DNA from: Agromyces sp. H17E-10
GTDB taxonomy: Bacteria > Actinomycetota > Actinomycetes > Actinomycetales > Microbacteriaceae
Reading direction: 5' to 3'
Assembly (NCBI RefSeq): GCF_022919715.1
Contig: NZ_CP095042.1
Span: forward strand, 248,001 to 312,000
Length of the DNA stretch: 64,000 nucleotides
The translations under genes were made by a program, and so were the position numbers. Position 1 is the first letter of the stretch. Each line of letters opens with the position of its first letter. Positions 8,831 through 17,189 of this stretch are shown here, piece after piece. The notes below the pieces were generated by a model. That model was not told the DNA's origin. It made no database searches and saw nothing but the letters and a program-made list of their open reading frames with translations.

Positions 8831-10438
8831 CTACATGCGGAAGAGCCCGAACGCCGGCTCGGGCAACGGCGTGCGGCTCGCGAGCTCGAGGGCGAGGGCG
8901 AGCGTCGTGCGGGTGTCCTCCGGGGCGATGATGCCGTCGTCCCAGAGGCGCGCGGTCGAGTGATACGGGCTGCCCTGGTCCTCGTACTGCGCACGGATCG
9001 GCGCACGGAACGCCTCCTCCGCGGCATCCGGCCAGGTCTCGCCCTTCACCGCGAGCTGGTCGCGCTTGACCGTCGCGAGCACCGACGCGGCCTGCTCACC
9101 GCCCATGACCGAGATGCGCGCATTGGGCCACATCCAGAGGAACCTCGGCGAGTACGCCCGGCCGCACATCGAGTAGTTGCCGGCTCCGAACGAACCGCCG
9201 ATGACGACGGTGAGCTTCGGCACCCGGGTCGTGGCGACCGCGGTCACCATCTTCGCGCCATGCTTGGCGATGCCGCCGGCCTCGGCGTCGCGGCCCACCA
9301 TGAAGCCCGAGATGTTCTGCAGGAAGAGGAGCGGGATGCCGCGCTGGTCGCACAGCTCGATGAAGTGCGCCCCCTTCATCGCCGACTCGCTGAACAGCAC
9401 GCCGTTGTTCGCGACGATGCCGACCGGGTGGCCGTCGATGTGCGCGAAACCCGTGACGAGCGTGTCGCCGTACTCGGGCTTGAACTCGCTGAACTCGCTG
9501 CCGTCGACGAGACGTGCGATGACCTCGTGCACGTCGTACGGCTGCTGCACGTCGACCGGCACGGCGGCGGTGAGGCCCGACGGGTCGACGGCCGGCGGGC
9601 GCGGCTCGCGCACCGCCCATGCCCGCTCGGGCTGGGCGGGCAGCGTCGCGACCATGTCGCGCACGAGCTCGAGCGCGTGCTCGTCGTCTTCGGCGAGGTG
9701 GTCGGTGACGCCCGACACCCGCGAGTGCAGCTCTCCCCCGCCGAGCTCCTCGGGCGTCACGACCTCGCCGATCGCGGCCTTCACGAGCGGCGGACCGCCG
9801 AGGAAGATCGTTCCCTGGTTTCGCACGATCACGGTCTCGTCGCTCATCGCGGGCACGTAGGCGCCGCCCGCGGTGCACGAGCCGAGCACGGCCGCGAGCT
9901 GCGGGATGCGCATCGACGACAGCTGCGCCTGGTTGTAGAAGATGCGACCGAAGTGGTCGCGGTCGGGGAACACCTCGTCCTGCAGGGGCAGGAACGCGCC
10001 GCCCGAGTCGACGAGGTAGACGCACGGCAGGCGGTGCTCCTTGGCGATCTCCTGCGCGCGGAGGTGCTTCTTGACCGTCATCGGGTAGTAGGTGCCGCCC
10101 TTGACGGTCGCGTCGTTGCAGACGACCATGACGGGCCGGCCGTGCACGAGGCCGATGCCCGTGATGATGCCCGCACCCGGCGAGTCGCCGCCGTAGAGGC
10201 CGTCGGCGGCGAGCGGCGCGACCTCGAGGAACGGGCTGCCCTCGTCGAGCAGGCGGGCGACCCGGTCACGGGGCAGCAGCTTGCCGCGCGCCACGTGACG
10301 CTCGCGGGATGCCTCGGGGCCGCCGGCCGCGGCGGCGGCGAGCCGTTCGCGCAGTTCGTCGACGAGCGCCGCGTGCGCCGCGGCGTTCGCGCGTCCCGCG
10401 TCGCCGTTCGCATCGATGTGCGTGTGCAGCGTGCCCAT
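8831..10438 (-). CDS. accD1: acyl-CoA carboxylase beta subunit, 3-methylcrotonyl-CoA carboxylase type
   Basis: Carboxyltransferase subunit, 535 residues, the usual length for MCC beta chains. Both crotonase-like halves are present. The N half has [23 protein letters not shown] and GACTAGG-like loops ([15 protein letters not shown], oxyanion), and the C half has [26 protein letters not shown] and [16 protein letters not shown], where acyl-CoA and biotin bind. It partners AccA1 in leucine breakdown. Its promoter is nearly identical to that of accA1, with two matching operators; the predicted leader is about 110 bases. It is convergent with the MBL-fold gene (13-base gap). Confidence 0.93.
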   Translation of the reverse strand: MGTLHTHIDANGDAGRANAAAHAALVDELRERLAAAAAGGPEASRERHVARGKLLPRDRVARLLDEGSPFLEVAPLAADGLYGGDSPGAGIITGIGLVHGRPVMVVCNDATVKGGTYYPMTVKKHLRAQEIAKEHRLPCVYLVDSGGAFLPLQDEVFPDRDHFGRIFYNQAQLSSMRIPQLAAVLGSCTAGGAYVPAMSDETVIVRNQGTIFLGGPPLVKAAIGEVVTPEELGGGELHSRVSGVTDHLAEDDEHALELVRDMVATLPAQPERAWAVREPRPPAVDPSGLTAAVPVDVQQPYDVHEVIARLVDGSEFSEFKPEYGDTLVTGFAHIDGHPVGIVANNGVLFSESAMKGAHFIELCDQRGIPLLFLQNISGFMVGRDAEAGGIAKHGAKMVTAVATTRVPKLTVVIGGSFGAGNYSMCGRAYSPRFLWMWPNARISVMGGEQAASVLATVKRDQLAVKGETWPDAAEEAFRAPIRAQYEDQGSPYHSTARLWDDGIIAPEDTRTTLALALELASRTPLPEPAFGLFRM

Positions 10439-10530
10439 GGTCGCCCCGTCTCGCTCGGTCCGTCGTCGGCGCGGCCGTCGGGCCAGTCGTCGTCGACGGC
10501 GCGCCCCCTTGTGGACGGCACGTGATTTCG

Positions 10531-10546
10531 GTTAGTGTGCACTAAC
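10531..10546. promoter_or_regulatory. operator site 1 of the accD1 promoter
   Basis: GTTAGTG-TG-CACTAAC, perfect 7-bp arms around a 2-bp centre, just downstream of the predicted accD1 start of transcription. Same consensus as 7372-7387. Confidence 0.75.
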
Positions 10547-10556
10547 TCGATTCCCG

Positions 10557-10585
10557 ATGTTAGCGAGCGTTAACCGAGATGGCAA
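10557..10585 (-). promoter_or_regulatory. accD1 promoter with embedded operator site 2
   Basis: Minus strand: -35 TTGCCA (10585-10580), 17-bp spacer, -10 TAACAT (10562-10557). The palindrome GTTAGCG-AG-CGTTAAC (10559-10574) covers it. The -35 overlaps the ATG GCA start of the divergent TetR gene, so one protein bound here could affect both directions. Confidence 0.75.
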
Positions 10586-11214
10586 GCAGCCCCGCCCCCG
10601 TGCCCCCGATGCCGAACGAACCGGTCGCCCTGACCGAGCGCGGGCGGCAGAAGGCCGACCGGCGCGCCGCCATCCTCGCCGCCGCGGCGACCCTCTTCGC
10701 CGAGCGCGGCTACGCGGGCGTCACGATCGAGGACCTCGGCACCGCCGTGGGCGTCTCGGGGCCCGCGGTGTACCGGCACTTCTCCGGCAAGGCCGCCGTG
10801 CTCGCCGCGATCCTCGAGGGCGCCAGCCGCGCGCTGCTCGACGGCGCCGAACGCGTCCTCGGCGAGGCATCCGCCCCCGATGACGCACTGCGCGCACTCA
10901 TCGCGCACCATGTCGACTTCGCGCTGGGCGAGGCCGACGTCATCCTCGTGCAGGACCGCGAGCTCGAGCAGCTCGACCGCGGCGCCCGCCACGAGGTCCG
11001 CCTCCTCCAGCGCCGGTACGTCGAGAACTGGGTCGACGTGCTCTCCAGACTCCGGCCCGATCGGGCCGAGGCGGAGCTCAGGGTCCGGGCACACGCCGCC
11101 TTCGGACTCCTGAACTCCACTCCGCACAGCGCCCGCATCCCCGGGCGCCGACCTGCCGAGGGCACCGTCCGCGGCATCCTGGAGGAGATGGCATGGGCGA
11201 GCCTCATGTCGTGA
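10579..11214 (+). CDS. TetR family regulator, probable controller of the leucine-degradation genes
   Basis: 211 residues with an N-terminal TetR helix-turn-helix at about 22-68 (GVTIEDLGTAVGVSGPAVYRHF). It is divergent from accD1, and its start codon overlaps the accD1 -35 box. Two GTTAGYG-N2-CRYTAAC operators lie between them and two more precede accA1, so this protein is the best candidate for the shared repressor. M. tuberculosis also has a TetR gene (Rv2506) beside its accD1/accA1 locus. No obvious ribosome site precedes the ATG. The GNAT gene overlaps its last 22 bases. Confidence 0.88.
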   Translation: MASSPAPVPPMPNEPVALTERGRQKADRRAAILAAAATLFAERGYAGVTIEDLGTAVGVSGPAVYRHFSGKAAVLAAILEGASRALLDGAERVLGEASAPDDALRALIAHHVDFALGEADVILVQDRELEQLDRGARHEVRLLQRRYVENWVDVLSRLRPDRAEAELRVRAHAAFGLLNSTPHSARIPGRRPAEGTVRGILEEMAWASLMS

Positions 11215-11675
11215 CGCTGCGCGCGACCCGCGTCGGCGATCTCGATGCACTGTTCCTGATCGAGCGAGACCCCGTCGCGGTCGAGATGGCCGCGTTCACC
11301 CCGCCCGACCCGGGCGATCGCGCGACGTTCGACGCGCACTGGCGCCGGCTCTTCGCCGACCCGGGGGTCGACGCCCGCACCGTCCGGGCCGACGGCGACA
11401 TCGTGGGCAGCGTCGCCCGCTGGCTCGACGAAGGAACGCCCGAGATCACCTACTGGATCGACCGTGCCTACTGGGGCCGCGGCATCGCGACGCGCGCGAT
11501 GCGCCTCTTCCTCGACGCGCTCGGCGAACGGCCCGTGCGCGCACGCGTGGCCGCCGACAACGCCGGCTCGATCGCGGTGCTCGAGAAGCTCGGCTTCGAG
11601 CTCGCGGCGACCGAGTCGGGGTTCGCGAACGCGCGCGGCACCGAGATCGAGGAACGCGTCTACCTGCTCGCCTGA
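11193..11675 (+). CDS. GNAT family N-acetyltransferase
   Basis: 160-residue acetyltransferase of the RimJ/RimL-like GNAT group. The acetyl-CoA-binding segment is WIDRAYWGRGIATRAMR, followed by VRARVAADNAGSIAVLEKLGFE, both classic. The ATG at 11193 follows GGAGGAGATGGC and overlaps the 3' end of tetR, so the two are probably co-translated. The substrate is unknown. Confidence 0.88.
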   Translation: MGEPHVVTLRATRVGDLDALFLIERDPVAVEMAAFTPPDPGDRATFDAHWRRLFADPGVDARTVRADGDIVGSVARWLDEGTPEITYWIDRAYWGRGIATRAMRLFLDALGERPVRARVAADNAGSIAVLEKLGFELAATESGFANARGTEIEERVYLLA

Positions 11676-11701
11676 CGGCGGACCGGCTGCTCACCTGACG
11701 G

Positions 11702-11728
11702 CGGACCCGGGCGGATGCCTCGGGTCCG
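11702..11728. terminator. hairpin between convergent genes
   Basis: Arms CGGACCCG (11702-11709) and CGGGTCCG (11721-11728) around an 11-base loop that contains GGATGCC. It lies between the convergent GNAT and pterin dehydratase genes. Confidence 0.5.
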
Positions 11729-11765
11729 GGCGACGCCCGTCTGCACCGGGCGCCGCGATCTGCGG

Positions 11766-12077
11766 TCAGTTGCCGGGCCGGGCGCCCTGCGCGGCCGCGA
11801 GCGCGTCGATGCGGCGCGCGAGTTCGACGTCGCGCGCCGTCACGCCGCCGACGTCGTGCGAGCTCAGTTCGAACGAGACGCGTCCCCAGCCGAGCTGCAC
11901 GTCGGGGTGGTGGTTCAGCTCGTCGGCGACGGCGGCGACCTCGTCGAGCAGGGCGACGGCGCTCGCGAAGTCGTCGGTGCGATACGCGCCGTCGATGCGC
12001 TCGCCGGTGTGCACGAAGGCCGTGCCGGCGAGCTCGTCGGCGGTCTCGGCCGGGGTGAGGATCTGCCGCGGGTCCAT
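11766..12077 (-). CDS. 4a-hydroxytetrahydrobiopterin dehydratase (pterin-4a-carbinolamine dehydratase)
   Basis: 103 residues, typical PCD/DCoH size. The active-site region ADELNHHPDVQLGWGRVSFELSSHDVGGVTARDVELARRID contains the HHP motif, a later His and the GGVT..D segment, all characteristic. It recycles the pterin cofactor after aromatic amino acid hydroxylation, but no hydroxylase is nearby, so the partner is elsewhere or the protein has another role. A large palindrome lies just upstream (12135-12206). Confidence 0.88.
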   Translation of the reverse strand: MDPRQILTPAETADELAGTAFVHTGERIDGAYRTDDFASAVALLDEVAAVADELNHHPDVQLGWGRVSFELSSHDVGGVTARDVELARRIDALAAAQGARPGN

Positions 12078-12134
12078 AGCGTCATCATCCTCCCGTCAAC
12101 CCGCGGCCGGTAGGGGGGCGACGCGGCGTGCACG

Positions 12135-12206
12135 ACTCAGGATGCTGGACGCGACACGCCGCCACTCGCGTGCGAGTGACGGCGTGTCGTCGACGATCTC
12201 CTGAGT
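12135..12206. repeat. 72-bp interrupted palindrome
   Basis: Inner arms 12153-12169 and 12172-12188 (17 bp, one mismatch, 2-base loop) and outer arms ACTCAGGA (12135-12142) and TCCTGAGT (12199-12206) share the same centre (12170.5). It lies between bkdC and the pterin dehydratase gene. It looks like a dispersed palindromic element (REP or MITE-like) or a strong hairpin; no transposase is adjacent. Confidence 0.65.
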
Positions 12207-12222
12207 TGCGTACCGGCCTCGG

Positions 12223-13680
12223 TCACATCATGGTGAGCGCACGCCCCGGCTCGCGCAGGATCGCACCGATGTCGGCGAGGAACCGCGATCCCTGCTCGCC
12301 ATCGACGAGCCGGTGGTCGAACGACAGGCTGAGCGTCATCATCTCGCGCAGCGCGATCTCGCCTCGGTGCTCCCACGGCTGTCGCCGCACGGCGCCCATC
12401 GCGAGGATCGCCGCCTCCCCGGGATTGAGGATCGGCGTACCTGCGTCGATGCCGAAGACGCCGATGTTCGTGATCGAGATCGTGCCGCCCGTGAGGTCGG
12501 CCGGACTCGTGCGCCCCGCGCGGGCGGTCTCGGCGAGCGCGGTGATCGCATCGGCGAGCCCGAGTAGCGTCATGCCGTCGGCGCCCTTGACGTTCGGCAC
12601 TACGAGTCCGCGTTCGGTCGCCGCAGCGATGCCGAGGTTGACACCGCCGAACTGCACGATCTCCTGCGCCTCGTCGTCCCAGCGTGCGTTCACGTCGGGC
12701 GTGCGGCGCGCCGCGATGCAGACGGCCTTCGCGACGACCGCGAGGGGCGTGACCCGGTGCGCGGCGAACGCGCGATCCTCGCGCAGGCTCCGCACGAGCT
12801 CCATCGTCTCGGTGACGTCGACCGTGAGGAACTCGGTGACGTGCGGCGCGGTGAACGCGCTGCGCACCATCGCCGCTGCGGTGTGCTTGCGCACGCCGCG
12901 GATCGGGATGCGCGTCTCGATCGGGCGATCGGTCGCGGCCTGCGTCGAGGGGACGGGTGCGTCGGTCGCGCCGCCGCTCACGCCGACGGTCGATTCGGTC
13001 GCCCCGAACGAGGATGCCGCCTGCTCGACGTCGTCGCGCGTGATGAGTCCCCGCGGGCCGGTGCCCGTGAGGTGTTCGAGGTCGACCCCGAGATCGCGCG
13101 CCAGCTTGCGCACGGGCGGCGTCGAGCGGGGCCGCTCGGGGCGCTCCCCCGGCTGCACCGGCGCAACGGCCGCTGCCACGGTGTCGCCGGAACCGGAGGC
13201 CCCGGCGGGTGCCGGGGTGCGTCGATCGACCGACGCCGCGACGTGTTCGTCGACCGGGGCCGATGACTCGACGGGCGATGCCGCCACCACCGGCGCACGT
13301 CGGGCACGACGCTTCGGCCCGCCTTCGTCGCGAGCACCGTAGCCGACGAGCGTCGGCTCTGGGGCGTCGGCGACCGCGGGCGCCGCGGTCGCGGCATCCC
13401 CGCCTTCGACACCCGAGCCGGCCGGGACGGGCTCGCCCGTGTCGCACGAGAAGAGCGGTGCGCCCACGTTCACGGTCTCACCCTCGGCCGCGTGCAGCGC
13501 CGTGATGACGCCCGCATACGGCGTCGGCAGTTCGACGACGGCCTTCGCGGTCTCGACGTCGGCGACGATCTGGTTGAGCTCGACGCGGTCGCCGACGGCG
13601 ACGCGCCAGGCGACGATCTCGCTCTCGGTCAGGCCCTCGCCGAGGTCGGGCAACGGGAAGTCGCGGATCATCGTCGTCAT
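12223..13680 (-). CDS. bkdC: branched-chain 2-oxoacid dehydrogenase E2 (dihydrolipoyl acyltransferase)
   Basis: 485 residues. An N-terminal lipoyl domain has DVETAKAVVE with lipoyl-Lys46. A long Ala/Pro linker follows, then a peripheral-subunit-binding domain (PPVRKLARDLGVDLEHLTG) and the acyltransferase domain with DHRLVDG (catalytic His456, Asp460). It transfers the acyl group from E1 to CoA. Third gene of bkdABC; ATG at 13680 overlaps the bkdB stop (ATGA). The E3 subunit is not in the window and is presumably shared with other dehydrogenases. Confidence 0.93.
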   Translation of the reverse strand: MTTMIRDFPLPDLGEGLTESEIVAWRVAVGDRVELNQIVADVETAKAVVELPTPYAGVITALHAAEGETVNVGAPLFSCDTGEPVPAGSGVEGGDAATAAPAVADAPEPTLVGYGARDEGGPKRRARRAPVVAASPVESSAPVDEHVAASVDRRTPAPAGASGSGDTVAAAVAPVQPGERPERPRSTPPVRKLARDLGVDLEHLTGTGPRGLITRDDVEQAASSFGATESTVGVSGGATDAPVPSTQAATDRPIETRIPIRGVRKHTAAAMVRSAFTAPHVTEFLTVDVTETMELVRSLREDRAFAAHRVTPLAVVAKAVCIAARRTPDVNARWDDEAQEIVQFGGVNLGIAAATERGLVVPNVKGADGMTLLGLADAITALAETARAGRTSPADLTGGTISITNIGVFGIDAGTPILNPGEAAILAMGAVRRQPWEHRGEIALREMMTLSLSFDHRLVDGEQGSRFLADIGAILREPGRALTMM

Positions 13681-14687
13681 GCCTCCACTCCGCTCAGCGA
13701 GTTGGGACGCCCCAGCGCCCGGTCGACACCGTCGAGGATGCGATCGAGGTCGGGCAGGTGGTGCTTCTCGAGCTTCGCCGGCGGGTACGGGATGTCGTGC
13801 CCCGTGACGCGCACGGGCGCGGACTCGAGGAACTCGAAGCAGCGCTCGGTGATCGAAGCGACGATCTCGGCGCCCATGCCACCCTGCTGGCCCGCCTCGT
13901 GGGCGATCACGAGGCGGCCGGTACGTCGCACCGATGCCTCGACGGGCGCATAGTCGATCGGTGCGAGCGAACGCAGGTCGATGACCTCGATCGAGATGCC
14001 GTCCTCCGCGGCCGCGGTCGCCGCGTCGCGCGCGGTCTGCACGAGCGCGCCGTACGTCACGAGCGTGACGTCGTCGCCGCGGGTGATCGTCGAGGCGACA
14101 CCCATGGGCGGTGCGTCGGCGAGGCTCGCGTCGAGGTCGACCTCGCCCTTCACGTGGTACCGGCGCTTCGGCTCGAAGAAGAGCACGGGGTCGTCGCTCG
14201 CGATCGCCTGCCGGATCATGACGTGCGCGTCGGCCGGGTTCGAGCACGCGACGACTCGAAGTCCCGCCGTGTGGGCGAAGTAGGCCTCGGGCGACTCCGA
14301 GTGGTGCTCGGCCGCGCCGATGCCGCCGCCGAACGGCACGCGGATCGTGATCGGCAGCTTCACGGTGCCGCGCGAACGATAGTGGAGCTTGGCGACCTGG
14401 GCGACGATCTGGTCGAACCCCGGGTAGATGAACCCGTCGAACTGGATCTCGACGACGGGCCGGAAGCCGCGGTACGCGAGCCCGACGGCGGTGCCGATGA
14501 GGCCGGCCTCGGACAGCGGCGAGTCGACGACGCGGTGCGCCCCGAACTCGGCCTTGAGCCCGTCGGTGACGCGGAACACGCCGCCGAGGGTGCCGATGTC
14601 CTCGCCCATGAGCACGACCTTCTCGTCGTCGGCGAGGGCGCGCCGGAGACCGGCGTTGATGGACTTCGCAAGGGTCAGCTGGGTCAT
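13677..14687 (-). CDS. bkdB: branched-chain 2-oxoacid dehydrogenase E1 beta subunit
   Basis: 336 residues, typical transketolase-like beta subunit. Starts MTQLTLAKSINAGLRRAL, with GEDIGTLGGVFRVTDGL, the SPLSEAGLIGTAVG segment and VPFGGGIGAAEHHSES. ATG at 14687 overlaps the bkdA stop by 4 bases. Together with BkdA it decarboxylates the 2-oxoacids of leucine, isoleucine and valine on TPP and passes the acyl group to E2. Its homologue in M. tuberculosis is Rv2496c, next to the same degradation genes. Confidence 0.93.
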   Translation of the reverse strand: MTQLTLAKSINAGLRRALADDEKVVLMGEDIGTLGGVFRVTDGLKAEFGAHRVVDSPLSEAGLIGTAVGLAYRGFRPVVEIQFDGFIYPGFDQIVAQVAKLHYRSRGTVKLPITIRVPFGGGIGAAEHHSESPEAYFAHTAGLRVVACSNPADAHVMIRQAIASDDPVLFFEPKRRYHVKGEVDLDASLADAPPMGVASTITRGDDVTLVTYGALVQTARDAATAAAEDGISIEVIDLRSLAPIDYAPVEASVRRTGRLVIAHEAGQQGGMGAEIVASITERCFEFLESAPVRVTGHDIPYPPAKLEKHHLPDLDRILDGVDRALGRPNSLSGVEA

Positions 14688-15817
14688 CGCGCACCCCCCT
14701 CGGTGCCCGCGTCGTCGAACATCGCGAGGTATCGCGCGTAGTGGTCGCGCTGACGGTCGATGTGGCTGTTCGGCTCCGCGTAGACGTGGTCGAACACGGT
14801 GAGCGGCTCGGGGTCGGCGAGCGTCGTGATCGCGGCTCGCAGGTCGGCGGCGACGCGATCGGCTTCGGCCGAGACCTCCCGTTGCAGGCCCTCGACATCG
14901 ACGCCCGACGCCTCGAGCAGGGCGAGCACGCGCGTGATCGGGTCGCGCTCGCGCCACTCGGCCACTTCGGGCTCGGTGCGGTAGCGCGTGGGGTCGTCGG
15001 CGGTCGTGTGCGGGCCGATCCGGTAGGTGACGGCCTCGATGAACGTCGGGCCCTCGCCCCGGCGAGCGCGATCGAGCGCGATGCGCGTCGCGGCGAGCAC
15101 GGCGAGCACGTCATTGCCGTCGACCCGGATGCCGGGCATGCCGAAGCCGTCGGCGCGGCGCGCGATCGGCTGCTTCGACTGCAGGTCGACGGGCTCGGAG
15201 ATCGCCCACTGGTTGTTCTGGCAGAAGAACACGACGGGAGCGTCGAAGCTCGCCGCGAACACGAGGGCTTCGTTGACGTCGCCCTCGCTCGTCGCGCCGT
15301 CGCCGAAGTAGGCGATCGCCGCGGTGTCGGTGCCCTCCCAGCGGGCGCCCATGGCGTAGCCGGTCGCGTGCAGCGCCTGCGCACCGATGATGATCTGCGG
15401 CACGGCCATGTTGTGCTCGTACGGGTTCCATCCGCTCGCCGCGGTGCCGCGCCAGACGCTCAGGAGCTCGGCGGGCTGCACGTCGCGCACCCACGCGACC
15501 GCGTGCTCGCGGTAGCTCGAGAAGACGAAGTCGTCGTCGCGGAGGGCCCGGGCCGAGCCGATCTGCGCGGCCTCCTGCCCTGCGAGCGGCGGCCACAGGC
15601 CCAGCTCGCCCTGGCGCTGCAGGGCGGTCGCCTCGGTGTCGAGCCTGCGAACCACGACCATGTCGCGATAGAGCTTCGCGAGCACGTCGAGGTCGATGTC
15701 GCGCACCCACGGGTCGTAGGCGTCGTCGCGCACGCGCTCGCCCGTCGGGGTGATCAGCTGGACGAACGGATCGGGGCGGGTCAACAGCCCCGTGGCGTCT
15801 CGGTCGGATGGGGTCAT
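14684..15817 (-). CDS. bkdA: branched-chain 2-oxoacid dehydrogenase E1 alpha subunit
   Basis: 377 residues with the TPP/Mg motif GDGATSEGDVNEAL followed by FCQNNQWAIS and the phosphorylation-loop region YRIGPHTTADDPTRYR. First gene of a tightly coupled bkdABC operon. A good promoter is visible upstream on the minus strand: TTGAGC (15915-15910), 17-bp spacer and TATGCT (15892-15887). A divergent Lrp/AsnC gene at 15983 is the likely regulator, as in many bkd loci. Confidence 0.93.
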   Translation of the reverse strand: MTPSDRDATGLLTRPDPFVQLITPTGERVRDDAYDPWVRDIDLDVLAKLYRDMVVVRRLDTEATALQRQGELGLWPPLAGQEAAQIGSARALRDDDFVFSSYREHAVAWVRDVQPAELLSVWRGTAASGWNPYEHNMAVPQIIIGAQALHATGYAMGARWEGTDTAAIAYFGDGATSEGDVNEALVFAASFDAPVVFFCQNNQWAISEPVDLQSKQPIARRADGFGMPGIRVDGNDVLAVLAATRIALDRARRGEGPTFIEAVTYRIGPHTTADDPTRYRTEPEVAEWRERDPITRVLALLEASGVDVEGLQREVSAEADRVAADLRAAITTLADPEPLTVFDHVYAEPNSHIDRQRDHYARYLAMFDDAGTEGGAR

Positions 15818-15886
15818 CGTCGATCCTCGCTTTCAGCGGGCCCGCTTCGTGGGCAGCCCGCACCGGCGGCTCTGCCGGATACGGCG

Positions 15887-15915
15887 AGCATACGTCGATC
15901 AGTCACACCGCTCAA
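15887..15915 (-). promoter_or_regulatory. bkdABC promoter
   Basis: -35 TTGAGC (15915-15910), 17-bp spacer, -10 TATGCT (15892-15887), in the gap shared with the divergent Lrp/AsnC regulator gene. Confidence 0.6.
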
Positions 15916-15982
15916 GCTTCGCGAGGTCTGTTGAGCATGTTGCCAAACCGAGCCGCTCCATGCGGTGCTATCGTCTGGCGTT

Positions 15983-16441
15983 ATGACCGGTTACGACTCC
16001 GTCGATCGCGCCCTGCTCTCGGCGCTCTCCCCCGACCCGCGGGCGACGGTGGTCGCCCTGGCCGATCGACTCGGCCTCTCGCGCAACACGGTGCAGGCGA
16101 GGATGGCCCGGCTCGAGGCATCCGGGGCCTTCCTGTCCTTCGAGCGCAGTATCGACCCGACCCCGCTCGGCTACCCGCTCGAGGCGTTCATCGCGGTGCA
16201 CGTGCGGCAGAAACTGCTCGGCGAGGTGGTCGACCGCATCGCCGAGATCCCCGAGGTGATCCAGGCCCATGGACTCTCGGGCTCGATCGACCTGCTCGTC
16301 CGCGTGGTGTGCCGAGACGCCCACGACCTGTTCCGCATCGACGGCGAGATCCTCGCGGTCGACGGCGTCGAACGCACCGAGACGTCGCTCGCGATGGGCG
16401 AGCTCATCCCGTACCGACTGCGGCCGCTGCTCGAGCACTGA
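15983..16441 (+). CDS. Lrp/AsnC family regulator, probable BkdR
   Basis: 152 residues: N-terminal AsnC helix-turn-helix (VALADRLGLSRNTVQARMARL) and a C-terminal ligand-binding domain (SGSIDLLVRVVCRDAHDL). Lrp-type regulators beside bkd genes commonly respond to branched-chain amino acids, the inferred role. I chose the ATG at 15983 because a TATCGT -10 box (15969-15974) lies 8 bases before it. That makes a leaderless message likely and excludes the upstream GTG at 15965. Confidence 0.88.
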   Translation: MTGYDSVDRALLSALSPDPRATVVALADRLGLSRNTVQARMARLEASGAFLSFERSIDPTPLGYPLEAFIAVHVRQKLLGEVVDRIAEIPEVIQAHGLSGSIDLLVRVVCRDAHDLFRIDGEILAVDGVERTETSLAMGELIPYRLRPLLEH

Positions 16442-16469
16442 CCACCGCCGGTCGCGGCGCCCGACAGGG

Positions 16470-16532
16470 TTGCAAAGAACCTCTTGCAAAGAAACCCTTG
16501 CAAATTATAGTTTGCAGCGATATCTTTGCATC
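16470..16532 (+). promoter_or_regulatory. five-copy 14-bp TTGCA iteron operator with promoter
   Basis: TTGCA occurs at 16470, 16484, 16498, 16512 and 16526, each exactly 14 bases apart; the first two copies are TTGCAAAGAA. A promoter is embedded: TTGCAA (16484-16489), 16-bp spacer and TATAGT (16506-16511). The array ends at the start codon of the downstream regulator, so autoregulation is the simplest reading. Confidence 0.75.
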
Positions 16533-17189
16533 ATGACCGAGACGCCCGAGAACTTCGAGGACCAGCCGAGCAGCACCCGCCACCCCGGCATCGACCACGT
16601 GCTGTCGACGACCGCGCTGAAGTCGCTCGCCCATCCCCTGCGGGTGCGCATCTACGACGAGTTGTCGGCATTCGGTCCGCTCACCGCGAGCGGGCTCGGC
16701 GAGCGGCTCGGCGAGTCGAGCGGCTCGATGAGCTACCACCTGCGCCAGCTCGAACGTGCCGGCCTCATCCGAGAGGACGACTCGCGCGGCAAGGGTCGCG
16801 AGCGCTGGTGGGAGCGGGTACCCGGATCGGTGGCCATCCCCGACGCACGGTCATTGCCGGCTGGCAGCGCCGAGCGGCTCGCCGCGAAGCTCGTCGAAGA
16901 CGAGTGGATGCACGCCCGCGAGCAGAACTATCGCCACTTCGTCGCCGACGGCGACCAGGTGTTCGGGCCCGAGTGGCTCGACGTCGCGACGGCCGACACG
17001 ATCAACCTGCGACTGACCCCCGAGCAGCTCGCGGCACTCGTCGCCGAGGTCGACGCCGTCTTCCTGAAGTACGGCGACCTCTACAAGTTCACCCCGTCGC
17101 CGGGCTCGCGCCCGGTGCAGATCCACTTCAACGCCTTCCCGCTCGTGCGCGGGGAGGTCACCGACGACACCACGAAGGAGGAGCGATGA
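16533..17189 (+). CDS. ArsR-like winged-helix transcriptional regulator
   Basis: 218 residues with a winged helix at about 25-90 (ALKSLAHPLRVRIYDELS, MSYHLRQLERAGLI). This ArsR/HTH_20 arrangement is common in actinobacterial repressors next to MFS exporters. The C-terminal 120 residues contain no recognised domain. The ATG at 16533 immediately follows the TTGCA iteron array, its probable binding site. Its 3' end supplies a strong GGAGGAG ribosome site for a small downstream ORF. No exporter gene follows, so what it controls besides itself is not visible. Confidence 0.88.
   Translation: MTETPENFEDQPSSTRHPGIDHVLSTTALKSLAHPLRVRIYDELSAFGPLTASGLGERLGESSGSMSYHLRQLERAGLIREDDSRGKGRERWWERVPGSVAIPDARSLPAGSAERLAAKLVEDEWMHAREQNYRHFVADGDQVFGPEWLDVATADTINLRLTPEQLAALVAEVDAVFLKYGDLYKFTPSPGSRPVQIHFNAFPLVRGEVTDDTTKEER

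Noticed and set aside
12223..15384. 1053-codon frame that contains bkdC
   Set aside because: The first 568 codons are a shadow of bkdA and bkdB; the real start is ATG 13680.
12223..15817. Lipoamide dehydrogenase (E3) in the bkd operon
   Set aside because: Searched by eye around the operon and not found in the window; E3 is presumably encoded elsewhere.
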